From positions 22,549,934-22,613,933 of the forward strand of contig OY783197.1 of assembly GCA_963678675.1 (NCBI GenBank): DNA of 64,000 bases, given 5' to 3'. This DNA comes from Xiphydria camelus (lineage: Eukaryota; Arthropoda; Insecta; Hymenoptera; Xiphydriidae). The position numbers and the translations under genes were made by a program. The notes beneath the pieces were generated by a model. The model did no database searches. It saw only the letters and a program-made list of their open reading frames with translations, and was not told the origin of the DNA. Numbering within the stretch: the first letter of the stretch is position 1; the number at the start of each line of letters is the position of its first letter. Below are positions 11,819 to 24,273 of this stretch, in pieces.

Positions 11819-12346
11819 TACAAATAAACGTTTATTTTATTCTATTAAACTTTTCTCTCTCAGTATACAGGAAAACGATGCGTTTCTTACTCCCAGCGTG
11901 GAATGCGCAAAGTTGCGATAGTCGTTGACCTTTCGACCTGTCGAATTCGTATGGAATTGCAAACGAGACCCGCCCCCGACATTATCCAGAGACGGTCGAG
12001 TTTGCAAGCGCTTTTCCGCGTGTAAGTGGAAAGAGTCGTTCGCGAGGGAGTTGGAGTAGGTGCGCTAGGAACGCCGGAGGTGTGTAACGCGAGGAGGAAT
12101 GCGGTAGAGTTTTACGACTTTGTCGATGTCCTTATCGGTAGGTCGGAGGGGTTGAAAAGGAGGGTCGAAAGGAACGATATCTGAATCGTCCTCACCTCGG
12201 GAAGCCTGTCGATGCGTCCGAAGAGGTGGTTCTCCCCTCCGACTCACTTTCGAGACGTGTTATACGTAGGCGCGGGGGATGATTAATTATTCAGGGATGA
12301 GTTAGTGGAGTTCGATGTAACTCTGAGACGTCGAATTTTACATATA

Positions 12347-13073
12347 CAGACTGGATTATAAATGCTGTCATAAAAGTAGATTGAAATAAAAATGGGAAGG
12401 AATCATTAAATATAGGTAATACGATTGATACTTTTCAGAAAATTAGAGGAGGGATGTAAGTTTTTGAGTAAGCATCGGTAGCAATGGCGAAACATGTGAT
12501 TCAGGCCGTTCAGGTGGTAAGTCTGAGAAACGGCGACCGACCTAGTGAACTCCAATGTTTGATTCCGAGCAAATGAAAATTATTTGTGTCGAAGTGGCTC
12601 CAGGAGTTTCAGAATTTGTTTCTATTTTTTCACAATGCTCGGAGGAAATAGATAGAATTTTTTAATTATTTTTTGTTTCCAAATCAGCGTGGCTGATTTA
12701 TTTTAAAGACGAGCCTTCGGAGTTCTCATTAAGTTTTTAAGCAATAGTAGTAGTCGCCCCTACTTAGATGATACAATTACGAATTTGCAATAGTTATCGA
12801 TGGTATCAATGTAGTTTAAAACCCCTGAAACGACTTCGATACGAGTAGTGTCAAATAATCTCCATCAGCTCGGAATCAAACATTGAAGCTCCACAAAGCC
12901 GGACCTCATTTCTCAAACTCACCACCTAAAAGGCCAAATAGCATTTTTTATCGTTGCTTGTTCAAAAACTTACATCCCTCCTCCAATTCTCTGAAAAGTG
13001 TCAATCGTATCTAATTATTTCTTCCTTTTTTAATTTCGATCTACTTTTAGAACAGCATTTCTGGTCCAGTCTG
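12347..13073. mobile_element. Foldback element, 727 bp, TA-flanked
   Basis: Flanked by TA on both sides with ends cagactgg / ccagtctg. The arms are about 290 bp each. Examples are gaggagggatgtaagttttt on the left against aaaaacttacatccctcctc on the right, and ccaatgtttgattccgagc against gctcggaatcaaacattg. The roughly 150-bp spacer shows no coding potential. Non-autonomous. Confidence 0.8.
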
Positions 13074-14989
13074 TATAATATTCTTCGTCGAGGTATATCT
13101 GATATCCTCGTTATCATTTCTATGCTACCGAACCGCTCATTTTCATTTCGCTAGTATTTTCAGAATCCCTCGAATCGCAGGATCGGTAAATACAACTGAG
13201 TTTCCTCCTTCGTTAATTGTAAGGAGAAGTCTATCCGCACTCCTACGAATTCGAACGCTTTGACATTCAAACAGGATACCGAAGTTATTCCTACATTGAA
13301 ATTCCACAGCGCGTCCAACTTTTACGCACGCGCCGCGGCCATTTCGCCTGTATAAATAAATTAACGAGATAACGAGACGCCGCGGTAACATTGAGGGTAA
13401 TGACGACCCGACGAGCGAGACGAGAAGTAATGTTTGAAAAAAAAATGCAGTAGAAACGGATGCGAGAAAAAAGTGCGTGATAATTATTGCGAGCGCGATA
13501 ATTATTTTAGCGCTTCGGTCTCGGTTTAAATACCACCTTATAATTAACGGCTCCGAAAGGACCATCGCATTCCAAACTGAGTTTCATCCAGTGATAAAAA
13601 AGAAGAACCAGCGCCACTGAATTCCCTTCGAGGAGCATCGACGCTAGGCGTCGAGCTTCGCTCTTAATTAACGGACGCCCTTACGATTTTATCCGGAATA
13701 CGCTTCCGCGAGGTTCGCGTTAATTAATAGTGACGCAACGTTTCGAGTTAAACAAAGTCGAGCTAAATGGCGGGGATAGCTCGCTGCGGAGTTTAAAGAA
13801 GAGTCGTACTCGAAAAGTGTCTAAATTTCGCCAATGCTTTTCCGCGACGACGCGACGATACGTCCGAAGGCTTTTCGAAGCGCGGCTCGTCGCGGGTCAA
13901 TACGTCCGCTGCGGCGCGTACAGAGATGCGAGCGGAGATTTCATCCGAAAACTGTATGACTAACGGCGCCCGCGTCGATGACGATATCGAATCGCGCGCC
14001 CGCTCTCGAATGATCTACCGATCCGTTTCCCGCGAACAATGGCGCCCACTGCTGATGTAATAACTTGTTAATTTGCGAGCCAATAATTACCCGATCGTCC
14101 GATACATCCACTTTACCGGGCGTCGCTGTGGCGGCGGTGCTGAAACAACACGCACACATCTGTTTGTATATTTATATTGGAAGAGCATTATCGCTTCCTG
14201 GCGGCGTCCACCCTCCGTGTGCTTTCTGTAGATGTGTCGTCATAATTGCGAGGGTTCGAGTATCGCTGTAATTTACCGGTATATAGGATATTACGTAGGT
14301 ACGTCAAAAGGAGACGACGGGGAGGATATTCCCTCCCACCTTCTTCAAAAACCTCTTCATATTCCGAATTCACGAAGGGTATGTCGCTTCTCTCTATTCT
14401 CGCGCCGTGAGGTCTTCCTTCTGCTGCTCGCTGACATTTTGGAGAAACTCGCAGAAAGAGACCTTTGTCCGCGAATACCTCGCGTGACTATGAAGAGGGC
14501 TTGATTAACGCGCGCGCCCTTTCTCATCCGCGCTGTGAAATTCCCGCGTCGCGTAATTAATTAAGAGTGGCCGAAAGTTTGCTCCGCGCTTCGCGTACGC
14601 GATCAAAGTGCGTCGTACAATTATTGGTAATGTGAAAGGAGGGCGAGATAATTTTCTTGTGTGTAAAATCGATTTTACACAAAAGTTCACCCCTTGACGT
14701 CTTCCCTAATTTTTCACAACAAAATTAAAAATTGTCATAATTCGCAAAATTTGTAATCGAACTTTCGATCACCCTATTCATTAATTTTTTAGAGGTGATA
14801 TTATCTCATTCGAGATATCGATAAATAACTGCACTTTTTGTAATCAGCGTGATAAAATTTATCGGAGTGGTTCGATTTCATAATTTTCGATTTTTGACAT
14901 TTTTAAACATTTGTTGAGGTTTAGTTTTTTTATGAAAAATTGGGGAAAATATCAACGGGTAAAATTTTGTGAAAAAATCAAAATCACTG

Positions 14990-15430
14990 AAATATAATAT
15001 AGTGTATCTAGATATATTTTTTTCTCCCCGAATACAAAAAGAAAACAATTATCAATTCAACATCTCAAAAAAAAACAAGATATCAGCGATTGTATGAACG
15101 AAAATATTTCCTTGTTCTAGATAATAGGATAGTCGAGAGTTCGATTTCAGAGATTTTGATTTTTGACATTTTTTCAATTTTTTGCAATAATCGGAATCTT
15201 TGGAATCGAACTCTCGATCACCCTATCAGTTTTATTTCTTCATACTGATTTCGAAAATAATGGATTTATTGAGGAAATCTCCTAGAAATAGTAAGAATGA
15301 TTTTCTAAAAGAAAAAATGTTTTCATTCATAAAATCGCTGATATCTCTTATAATATTTCTTTTGAGATGTCAAACTAATAATTGTTTTTTTGTATTCAGT
15401 GAGAAAAAATACATAATATATTCTGATTTT
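14990..15430. repeat. Inverted repeat, arms about 110 bp
   Basis: The left arm (cgaatacaaaaagaaaacaa, caacatctcaaaa, agatatcagcgattgtatga) is mirrored at 15325-15420 (tcataaaatcgctgatatct, ttttgagatgtcaaa, attgtttttttgtattcag). Flanking segments around 14690-14780 and 15120-15230 share 'gaact(t/c)tcgatcaccctat', so the whole 14.66-15.5 kb stretch looks like decayed copies of one element. A fragment of the same motif appears near 34960. Confidence 0.6.
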
Positions 15431-16462
15431 TCGAAAAATCGTCCCCCTTTGACGTTTTTCCCAATTTTTCACAAAAATTGAATTCTCCGGAATTAGTCGC
15501 TCGAGAGGTATAGTTATTAAATTAATATCCCAAAAGAAATATAAGATGTCAGCAATTTTATGTACGAGAAAGTAATTTACGGCACTATTTTTTACAAAAT
15601 TGTAAGCTCTGTAGGCTGCTACATTTTATACAATCCCAAAAGAAAACTGTAACTTTATAGAGTATAGTGAGTTGTAAGTCTTACATTTCGTACAGAATAG
15701 CATCATAACTTCCATAAAATCCCCGCCGATAATTCGATGTTCCTTTGAGATTTTCTCGACGAATGTACACGTCGGTCGTGCGTTAACTGATGAATAAACA
15801 TAGTAAGTAAATGTGGTACTCGTTTTAATAATATACTTAGAATAAAAAATCCGAATCGAACTTCCATTAAATGCCTCATATGTCGATTTCCCACGACGCC
15901 ACTGCGAAATTTGAAGCCCTCCTCTCCCGTTCCTCCTCTTCAACCGAGAACTATATCGCGAGGCTGGAGGGCGAGTCTCGAGGGGCTCCTTCCCCAATAT
16001 TGTTTCCGCGATAATTAATTATCCGCCTATACGTTACGAACGTCTGAGAAAAAAACTGTCGTTTGTCAGGACTCCCGCGAACAGTACGTGTCGCGAATTG
16101 AATAATGGCTGGAAACTGAACTGTAGTGGCCCTCTCGACTCTCTGTACCCGGCGTGCATCGGGGTGTTCCCGTTCGGGTAGTGCGCAGCGCGGTGCGAAT
16201 AAATTGTATTCACCGGAAATGGATATGCCTATGTGTAAGGAAAAAAAAACGAGAAAGATGGGGAGAGATTAAGCGAGGGAGATTGGGAATGTTTTTCACG
16301 TATGGTACTTTAAAATGAAATATACGTGTACGCGCACAATACACTGGCTTTTCGTAATATTACAAGTCGAGAAGAATTAAGGTAAATATTCAATTTTCTC
16401 ATTCCCGGGTCGAATTAGATGTAGCGAGAATTTGAATTTTATCCTATTTATTAATACAGGCA

Positions 16463-16697
16463 CACCGAGAAAAATAACCTGGTCAATTTAACCAAAATCC
16501 TGAAGACCATGACCAAACCGTTTGATGAAATCCTCCATCTGTTTGGTTGAACTGATCATTTTCTGATTAGAATAATTAGATATGTAATTAGAATAACTAA
16601 ATATTTTGTTTAACTTACTAGTACTTTGGTTCGAATAACTAAACTAGTTTAACCGGATGCATTTTGTCATTTTAACCAAGTTATTTTTCTCAGTGTA
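16463..16697 (+). mobile_element. MITE family A copy 3
   Basis: A clean 235-bp copy: left end caccgagaaaaataacctgg, right end accaagttatttttctcagt. Inverted ends of about 22 bp. The interior repeats 'tagaataactaa' motifs. A good reference copy for the family. Confidence 0.8.
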
Positions 16698-17266
16698 CCA
16701 ATAGCTGTTAGTCTAAAAAGAAATGTGTTCCTCCCAAGCGAGTAAAGCATACTTCGCTTTGCAATAGGTACTACATAAGCGACTTCAAAAGCGTGAAATT
16801 ATTTAATTTATCGATTAACCGTAGCAGACAGCCCTCTCGCCTCGCGGATCACCGTCCTCCAATATGTCAGGATTCGAAGCTCCGGCGTATCATCGAGAAC
16901 ATCCGCGATAATAGCTCTGGATTAGAGCGACGCGCGGTCATTGCTCGCCCCCGATTAGACGTTCTCTGAATTGAACTATCGACATTAATTCGAAGGTATA
17001 CCGACATACCAATAGGCCATGCTTAAGTAAATTACTTGTCAAGTTCGAATTGTAAATTAAGCCATAAGTGTATTTTACAAGGTTTAAGATTTTCAAGGAT
17101 TCATATTTCTGCATTCAACGAATACGATTAATTAGTAAACATTGAACGTTTATTAGTTGATCACTAATCGATTACGTCTATCGAATATGATTAAATAGAC
17201 TTCGAGATTCCATGAGTAGGTACCATAGCTGATCGTACCCTATCACCATGACAGCAATACAAAATG

Positions 17267-17556
17267 TACACTGAGAAAAATAATTGTTAGTGCCAAAAAA
17301 GTATTTTCTTTAATCAAAAATATGATATAATTCCGGAATCGAATCATGATTTTCTTCGTACAAGAAAATATTTGGTAGGCTCGAGTAATTGTATTTTTTT
17401 GTGCAGAAAGAACTTCTTGTTCCCACGACGGTATTCTTGTGAATGAAGAATATATATTCTTCGACGAAGAATCTGCATTCTTAAACATTGTTAAGATTAT
17501 ATGTTCTTGATTGAACAAATATTTCTTTGACACTAGGAATTATTTCTCGAAGTGTA
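17267..17556 (+). mobile_element. MITE family B copy 1
   Basis: Left end cactgagaaaaataattgtt, then agtgccaaaaaa. Right end ttgacactaggaattatttc, then tcgaagtg. Flanked by TA. The interior has short mirrored motifs (gaagaatatatattcttc). Same orientation as 56308-56594 and opposite to 49045-49334. Confidence 0.75.
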
Positions 17557-18911
17557 TACGGAGGTTCATCGTTGAATAGAATTTTTTTAACAAGGCACAA
17601 AATGGATATCCTCGGTTAGAGCGAGCGAAAGGATAAAAGCCAAATCGGTAATATCCGCTCGCGATTTGATAACTCGGACACTTACTAGCATCTATATCTA
17701 TAGGTACCTTCGCCGGGAGAGGGACGAATTTTCTTCTCATTTTCATTACGGTTAAACGACTCGCATCTCTTAACTATCTATTTTATTTCCTGTACCGTTT
17801 CTACCAAAAATTAACTAATTTACCTTCCCTCGCTTTTCTGCCCTGTCATATAGTCCGTCATTCGCGAAGCCAATCGAGGGATGTTGAGCTTTTTTCCTCC
17901 AAAGTGATTGGATTACCACAGGTGGCGCCGAAAAAAAGGGGAAAGCGCTTTCGAGGGGAGGGTTTCGGAGGGAGGGGGGGTTTCAGTGGGGTGGCCCGAC
18001 TCTATATTCCCCGTGCGACTCGTGACACGCGCATTTGCCTAGGCACGTAGAGGGTGGGAATATATGTCTTACTCGCATGGTGCAATGTGCCACCGTAAAC
18101 CTGTCTGTAGTGTCGGTTAAACGAGCCGAATAGAGTCTCTCAAATGGCCTGAAAATGTCCTAAATTCACCGGTGAAAGAAGGTCCCGCGAAGTACGAGGG
18201 GCGTAGGGTGAGTTGCCGTCCTCGAAGGGCGGAACTGACGAGCTAATGTTGCCGAAAGAGGTGTACGAGAGGGATTTTGGGCGTCTCGGTGACCTATTCT
18301 AAATCCCACGTCCCAAGACCTGCATGCAGACTTTTCTTTATGACTACGAAGGAACCTTCTGTGTCTTTGGAGATATCGCGAAAAATAGGACGACTCGGTA
18401 ATCAACGTTAAAAATCTATAAAGCGTCAGTCTGCCGAGTAATTCGGACGAGGTCGTGGAAATCGTAAAGATAGTCGCACTTTTACGACGTTATCCTGCGG
18501 AATTTTACGAGAAGGAATGAATAATGCAGGACGTGGATTTATGGCTAATCATTTAAAAATTATCGCTCGATTTGCACGCGAAATTTGCGTCACCTGGTCG
18601 TTGATCTGCGAGTTATTTCAGGGCGGTATATTTATTATGTTATTACTATTGTTTTGGGGATCAGAATAAATGTGTTATTTGACATTTTGGAAGCCCTGGA
18701 GAAGTCAAGCAATCTTAGATCTTACGAAGCACTGTAGATAATTCGATGTAGGTAGTGAGAAATATCACAATCGTTCGAGTTAAACTTTAATCAAGCGCAC
18801 GCACGCGCCCGTAGTATGTTCAACTTGTTTCTTTGAAGTGCGAGAGCAACGCGTTCTCCAGGCGTTCAGAGCGACAGCTGAAACCGGCCTCCTACTATTC
18901 AGATCAACTTC

Positions 18912-19048
18912 AATCACGATTATCTCGTTATTTATGAACTTTTCGCGGATATTGGTATAATACTTTTATAAAGACCATATTTCAATTTACAAAAAAGTTT
19001 TATACGAGCATAGCCGAAAAGTTCACAAGTAACGAGATAATCGTCGTT
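18912..19048. mobile_element. Hairpin element, about 137 bp
   Basis: Left arm gattatctcgttatttatga, then acttttcg. Right arm cgaaaagttcacaagtaacg, then agataatcg. The arms are about 55 bp. A related hairpin with the same 'atctcattatctataagctttt' core lies at 61899-62083, so this is a small family. Confidence 0.65.
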
Positions 19049-19154
19049 AAAGCCGATCGGAATGAAACCATCTCCTTTGTTAGTGGAGTAAGGGATACGA
19101 GTACGAGAGAGAACGGCGATCGAGTACGCAACAGGAAGAAAGAACGCGCGAGTA

Positions 19155-19475
19155 TGAGAAATGGTTCGATTTCTACCAAAGTACTCATTCACGGATTTTC
19201 GGGGTCGCTGAATTTGAATCCGTTGTCGAAATTTAAAAATTTTAAATGGCGGACACATTGTGGCCAATCGAATCTCGTAAAAATGGTTCGAATTGTACCA
19301 AAGTTCTTATTCAGGGATTTTTGGGATTGCTGAATATGAGTCCATTGTCGAAATTAGAAAATAAAAAAAGGCGAATCTAATATGGCGAATCGAAATTCGT
19401 AAAAATGTTCCGATTTCTATCAAAATCGTTACTCAGGGATTTTTGGGGTCGCTGAATCTGAATCTAAGGTTAAAA
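19155..19475 (+). repeat. Tandem array, about three units of 110-125 bp
   Basis: Each unit carries 'aatggttcgatttctaccaaagt', 'attca(c/g)ggattttt(c/g)ggg(g/a)t(c/t)gctgaat', 'ttgtcgaaatt' and 'atggcg(g/a)a'. Units begin near 19159, 19281 and 19402; the third is truncated. No open frame is conserved between units. This is an old satellite-like repeat. Confidence 0.7.
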
Positions 19476-20089
19476 TCTCACGATTTCCCGTAAATCGGTA
19501 TAGCTAAACGAAATCGAGTCGATATGCTAGGGATGGAGTATCCAACCACGTGTTCGCCCCAATGGAACGAACGCCAACTGCGTTGTCGACGACGAGAGGA
19601 GCGATTACAACCCTCGCCGAAATGGACGTTTCCGAGAATAATGGAGATCTCACAACGTTATATATCTCGTTATAACTGTCCAACCGTGTGTCTCGACCAA
19701 GCGAACGCCAACGTGTATAAACTTGCGAGATGAAACCCAGCAGATAATCTGTTTCGTGGCTCAGACGAAATCCAATATATCACGAGCACCATCCGCAAAG
19801 ACTTTCCGAAGAAGGAGAAGATTGTCCCATGCGAATACACACGTATATCCGCGTCCTACGTGTGAGTTCATACGTGTCCTTATGTACGCGACGGTCTCAA
19901 TTCTTTCCCTGTGAGCGAGCCTCTTCTCCTGCTCTTCTGGAAAGGATCAACGTACGACGTGATCGAAAGTTGCTATACCTACATAAGACGCAACTGGACT
20001 GGTCAGCGTGAATTCTAGAGTCTCTAGAATTTTATACAAATTTACGTGAATTTCGGAATTTCATTCTTGAGCTAACTTGATTTTATAAC

Positions 20090-20395
20090 TATTTTTTCGC
20101 TGCAAATTTGGAAAACTTAGAGAAAATTATTTACCTCGTATGTTTTCATTTCTCATTTTCGGCTTAATTTAAGCTGGAAAATGATATTTAAAAATGGAGT
20201 CACGTCGTCGTCCTCTCGCACTCATTGCTTGGTATAAGTGCGTCTCTCCGACTTTCCGATGACGTCACAATCTCTTAGAAAAAAACGCATTCATAACTTT
20301 GCCAATAATTCTTTTTTCGGACATTTTCTTTTTCGTGTATTATTAAACATGTGTACAGATTACAAATTGAATTTAAAAATATGAATATTTCTTTT
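20090..20395 (+). repeat. Dispersed repeat R1, copy 1
   Basis: Contains ctcattttcggcttaattta, agctggaaaatgatatttaa, cttggtataagtgcgtctct, gatgacgtcaca and gtacagattacaaattgaat. The same blocks in the same order occur at 34100, 61425 and, on the other strand, 43836, with a deleted copy near 33408. No terminal inverted repeats were noticed. Class unknown. Confidence 0.65.
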
Positions 20396-21706
20396 CTACG
20401 AACACCGAATTCTTTTCGAGTCAAAATACTTTCGAATCCATACCTACTATAATATTATTATACAAATTTGAAAGTGAGTTTGTTAGCTCTTCACGGCTAA
20501 ACTATCGAATCAATTTTGACGAAATTTGGCAAAAAGGTAACTTGAAATCAATAGAGCCCAGCAGGCGATACTAACAGCACACGGTTGGAGGGAGGAGGAG
20601 GGGAGGAGGGGATATGAACATCCCCCATTAATATCCTTCAATAAAAAAAAAATGTAAATTTCAAATTCAACGCAAACAGAGTCGCGGATAATAGTTATCC
20701 TTTTCTATACGATCAGAGGGTGCGACTCTCGAGTTCGAGGATCTGCAACGACGCAACGTTCGTAATTGGCGGAGCTAAACGACGTTCATAATGACGGTGG
20801 CGTTCCGTTCCTTTACCCTCCCGCGTAAACCGATTCAATAACAGTTCGAAATTAGGAAATTCGAAGGATAATCGCTGAATATCGTCGCGAAAGCCGCGAA
20901 GCGGAAAAGGAAGGCGCGCGCGCGCGCGTGCTCTCACAGGCGGAGGGTTGAGAGTTGTCCCCGCGCGCACGAGCCGCGCTCAAATTTTCTCAGGAAGACT
21001 TTAAAACCGCACGAGAGCGGATATCAGAGGCGGCGCGATCTGTCTGCAATCCTTTGACGCGCAAGGATCACGTGGAACGAACGTAATCCTTTTCCCGCGC
21101 CGTCGAGTTAGTCGTTCAAAAGCTCTCCGTCCGTTTGATGCCGGTTTAATATTGCTCGCCAATCTTCCCTGCGTCGTGCGGTCGCGTGGTTAGATACGGT
21201 TTGACTCGATTTTCTCGACGTTTTTACCCGACGGTGCGGAGTACCTCGGCGAGCAAATTCTATTATATGTTCCTCGTTAGTCCGAAGCGCACTTTATCGG
21301 CGGAGCGACGGAGCGCGTCTAATTAATTTAATTTGGATAATAAAGTTCGCCGCGGGGGGGATAAGTTTCAACGGCACTGCAATTTTTCCGTTCTCGGTCT
21401 CGAAAATATCGTGAATTTTTCATCTCTGTCGAGTGCATCTCGCGATGTCCTTTTCGAAGCTCAGAGGGGCTCGCGTATCGTGGGTAGGAAGTACAATATA
21501 TTATGTAATACCGCATAGTCGGTAACGGTACCACGAGTATTACTTCGCTCATGCGAAAAGACTGCAATTTGACCGTAAAACCTCCTAAGCTCCTTCGTGC
21601 CGTGAGGGAAGATTGTTATTTATACGTATTTCTCCTTTCGCGCAGAATCTGCTCAGGTTCGATTGAATTTTCTCGGGGCTTCTCTTTCGCTTTCTGGTTC
21701 CTTTAA

Positions 21707-22121
21707 CCCTTTTAGTGCCGAACGAAAACCGTGTGTTTAGCGAAGATAACCGGACGAATTTGACGAATTTACTAAGTTTAGGGGAAAAAGCTTATAAAAA
21801 CCAAACTAAGAATGATATTTAAAAAATTCAAAATGCAGCGTATTACAGAAGAAAGAGAGAATAATGTAATGTCAATTGTATTTCAATGTATATTGAAAAT
21901 CATACGAATAATAAATACTTATTAAACATGATGAAAAAGATATAAACAAATTCCTCTTCTACAAACAATATTTGCACATAACAATAATCATCGTTTGATC
22001 ATAGTTTTATGTAGATCACGTAGTATGAAGTATAAGTATTAGATTTTCAATCATTTTTAATAAAATCACCAATATCGGTCCTGAGCGAACGACGATATAT
22101 CGTCGTACGGCACTAAAAGGG
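21707..22121. mobile_element. piggyBac-type MITE, 415 bp
   Basis: TTAA target duplications (21703-21706, 22122-22125) flank ends cccttttagtgccg / cggcactaaaaggg, a perfect 14-bp inverted repeat. TTAA duplication with ends starting CCC is the hallmark of the piggyBac superfamily. The AT-rich interior has no transposase. It would need a source element elsewhere. Confidence 0.85.
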
Positions 22122-22363
22122 TTAAAGTATCGGTGGCGGGAAACTTCCGCTCTCTGCGGTGTTTCGCACGCATACCTCCTCCGTTTTGTCCGATAAACGC
22201 GTCGAAGGGCGCGTAGTTAGTTCCAACTTGATAATATTAAAAGCCGCGTGAGTAAACTGCATCCGAATAAGAATTGGTGAAACTTCAAACTCCGCGGCGT
22301 ACATATACATATGTATGAAGGTGAACACCCCCTAGTCCCCGGATTGAGGTTTAATTCTTGGGA

Positions 22364-22386
22364 ATATATATATATATATATATATA
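22364..22386. repeat. (TA)n microsatellite
   Basis: About 11 uninterrupted TA dinucleotides between ggga and ccca. Confidence 0.95.
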
Positions 22387-23145
22387 CCCACAACTACCCA
22401 TAACTATCGGCAATTAATTCGATACGTGAGCGGAATTTATACGACGGAGTGTCCGAACGCTAGAGGATACGTCGGCCCGGCGAGGTCCTTTATAGGATAT
22501 CGTCAAATATGGGCTGCGTTCCTCCTCGGACGATCACTTTCGCAACCCTCATCACACGGACACACACGGAGAAAAAGGATTGGTAATTTTTACAGTGAAT
22601 CCCAGTAACAGGGCTCCTTGATGTGAGACACTGAATTTTTTTAATAGACACAGCGTACGGTTCTTTTATCCAGACTACGGGAAATTGATAACAAAGAAAT
22701 TCCGGCTGAAGATTAAAAATTGTTCCCAGCATTACATGACTACCTCGAATTACAATCGATGCATTACAAAATAAATCGGCCGACGCACACGTACCGCACT
22801 CCATCAATTTCTCCCGGAAAAATTCCAAACCCTGCAAAGCACCGGATGCGATGCTTCCGATGCAGCTTCCGCTCGAGCGATCGTTCCCGCTGATAGCGGG
22901 GAAACCGCGCAGCGAAATTATCGGATTTTATATCGCGTACGAGCGAGGAGCATCCGCGAGCGCTTTAAGGGCTCCAGCGCGCTACGCGGTGATGTGCTCC
23001 GTGTCTGAAATGACGCGGTGTACTTTGGCCGTTAAAAGCGAAGCAACTTTGCTCGGCCACGGCGATTCGTGATACTCTCGGACGTCTTTCTCGTTTTTTT
23101 TTTTTATATTCCGTACCTCGGCCGAGCAGCGCGCTATCGGATTTT

Positions 23146-23167
23146 CACACACACACACACACACACA
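23146..23167. repeat. (CA)n microsatellite
   Basis: Eleven CA units; a purine-rich GA/GAGA run follows at about 23198-23239. Confidence 0.95.
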
Positions 23168-24023
23168 TCCGGTCGATAAATACTTCCCTCTCTGCGAGAG
23201 AAAGAGAGACAGAAAGAGAGCAAGAGAGAGAGAGAGAGGACGAAGCATCACTCCCGCCGCAAAATTGAGTCGTTCGAAAACCACGGTACGGTGCCGCGCG
23301 CGTTTAATGACGCGGCCGCGCGGGCGCGCGGGTCTCGCGCGCGCACGTCGTTCTGCGGGAATATCACGAAGTTGGAACTACATTGTCGCACCGCGGCGCG
23401 CGTGGCGAAATTAATTTGCGGGAGGTGTGTACAGCGAGAGGAGGGCGATTCGAGCGTGCCGGTGCTTAAGGATGTTATTATACTTTAAATTTCAAATTCA
23501 TCGGGACGAAACGAGGCGCGACGACGTTGACGAGCGCGATGGGAGCGCCGTGACATTGCCGCTCGACGCGCGGCGTCCCACGTGACGAAAGGTCGGACGT
23601 ATATAACCCGGAAAATTGAAAAGGAACCGGGTCCGCCTCCCCGTGTCTCGGTTCCGGCGCTGCTGCGAGATTAAGCGGACCGGATTACTTCAAGATGGAT
23701 CAGTCGCAATAAACGTCGCGATAGAATTATAGATCCGCGCGCGCGCGCGCTCCCACGGATTAAACTAAACGATTTTCCCGGGGATTCGACGGCGCGCTGC
23801 GCCGGATCGCTGTGGCGTAAGCCCGTTTGTCGGATTATCTCCGAGATAACGTGATCCAATCCGGAAGTGGGCCGCGCGGCGGGGGTTACATACTTTGCGG
23901 AATAATCTTCCGAAGAGTTCGGGGGTGGGGGATATTGCGATCGTGATGTTTACACCGCTGTGAAGTTGTACGAATTTGTTTAACCCTTCGTGGTTACACG
24001 TCCGTACAGTTACGCGATGGTCA

Positions 24024-24273
24024 CACACAGGGAAAAGATCTCATGCAAACCTGATGGAAAAATTTATTTGAGATGAATAGAAATTTATTCACATCGAACG
24101 AAAGTCTATTTGAATGAAATAAATGTTCCGTTATGTTCGTACTCGATAAAAGAAATATGCAAAACATTTATTTAACTCAAACAGACTTTTGTTCGATGTG
24201 AATAAAGTCCTATTTATCTCGAAACAATTTTTCTATCAGGTCCGTGTTCAACTAGATCTCTTCCCTTAGTGTA
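24024..24273 (+). mobile_element. MITE family E copy 3 (best copy)
   Basis: Left end cacacagggaaaagatctca, right end tagatctcttcccttagtg. The arms are almost full-length mirrors: gatgaatagaaatttattca on the left, tgaataaagtcctatttatc on the right, and acgaaagtctatttgaatga against aactcaaacagacttttgt. The whole 250 bp can fold into one hairpin. Confidence 0.75.

Larger units (their letters stand above)
11206..11867. mobile_element. CACTGAGA-type MITE carrying two further insertions
   Basis: The ends tacactgagagaaaaattta and the reverse complement of aaacttttctctctcagtat pair over about 38 bp. Between them lie the 418-bp dispersed repeat (11252-11669) and a hairpin element (11667-11818). The host MITE sequence is only recognisable at its two ends, so it was hit at least once after it landed. 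Confidence 0.7.

Noticed and set aside
13143..13565. 140-codon - strand frame with hydrophobic segments
   Set aside because: The hydrophobic runs come from T/A-rich DNA. No motif or family resemblance, so too weak to call a gene.
22258..22277. 'CIRIRIG' followed by gtgaaa in phase 1, a possible end of the receptor's first exon
   Set aside because: An in-frame TGA lies four codons upstream and no acceptor or start fits between, so it cannot be a coding first exon.
22561..22620. A 'cacacggagaaaaaggattgg' sequence resembling a MITE left end
   Set aside because: No matching inverted right end was found downstream.
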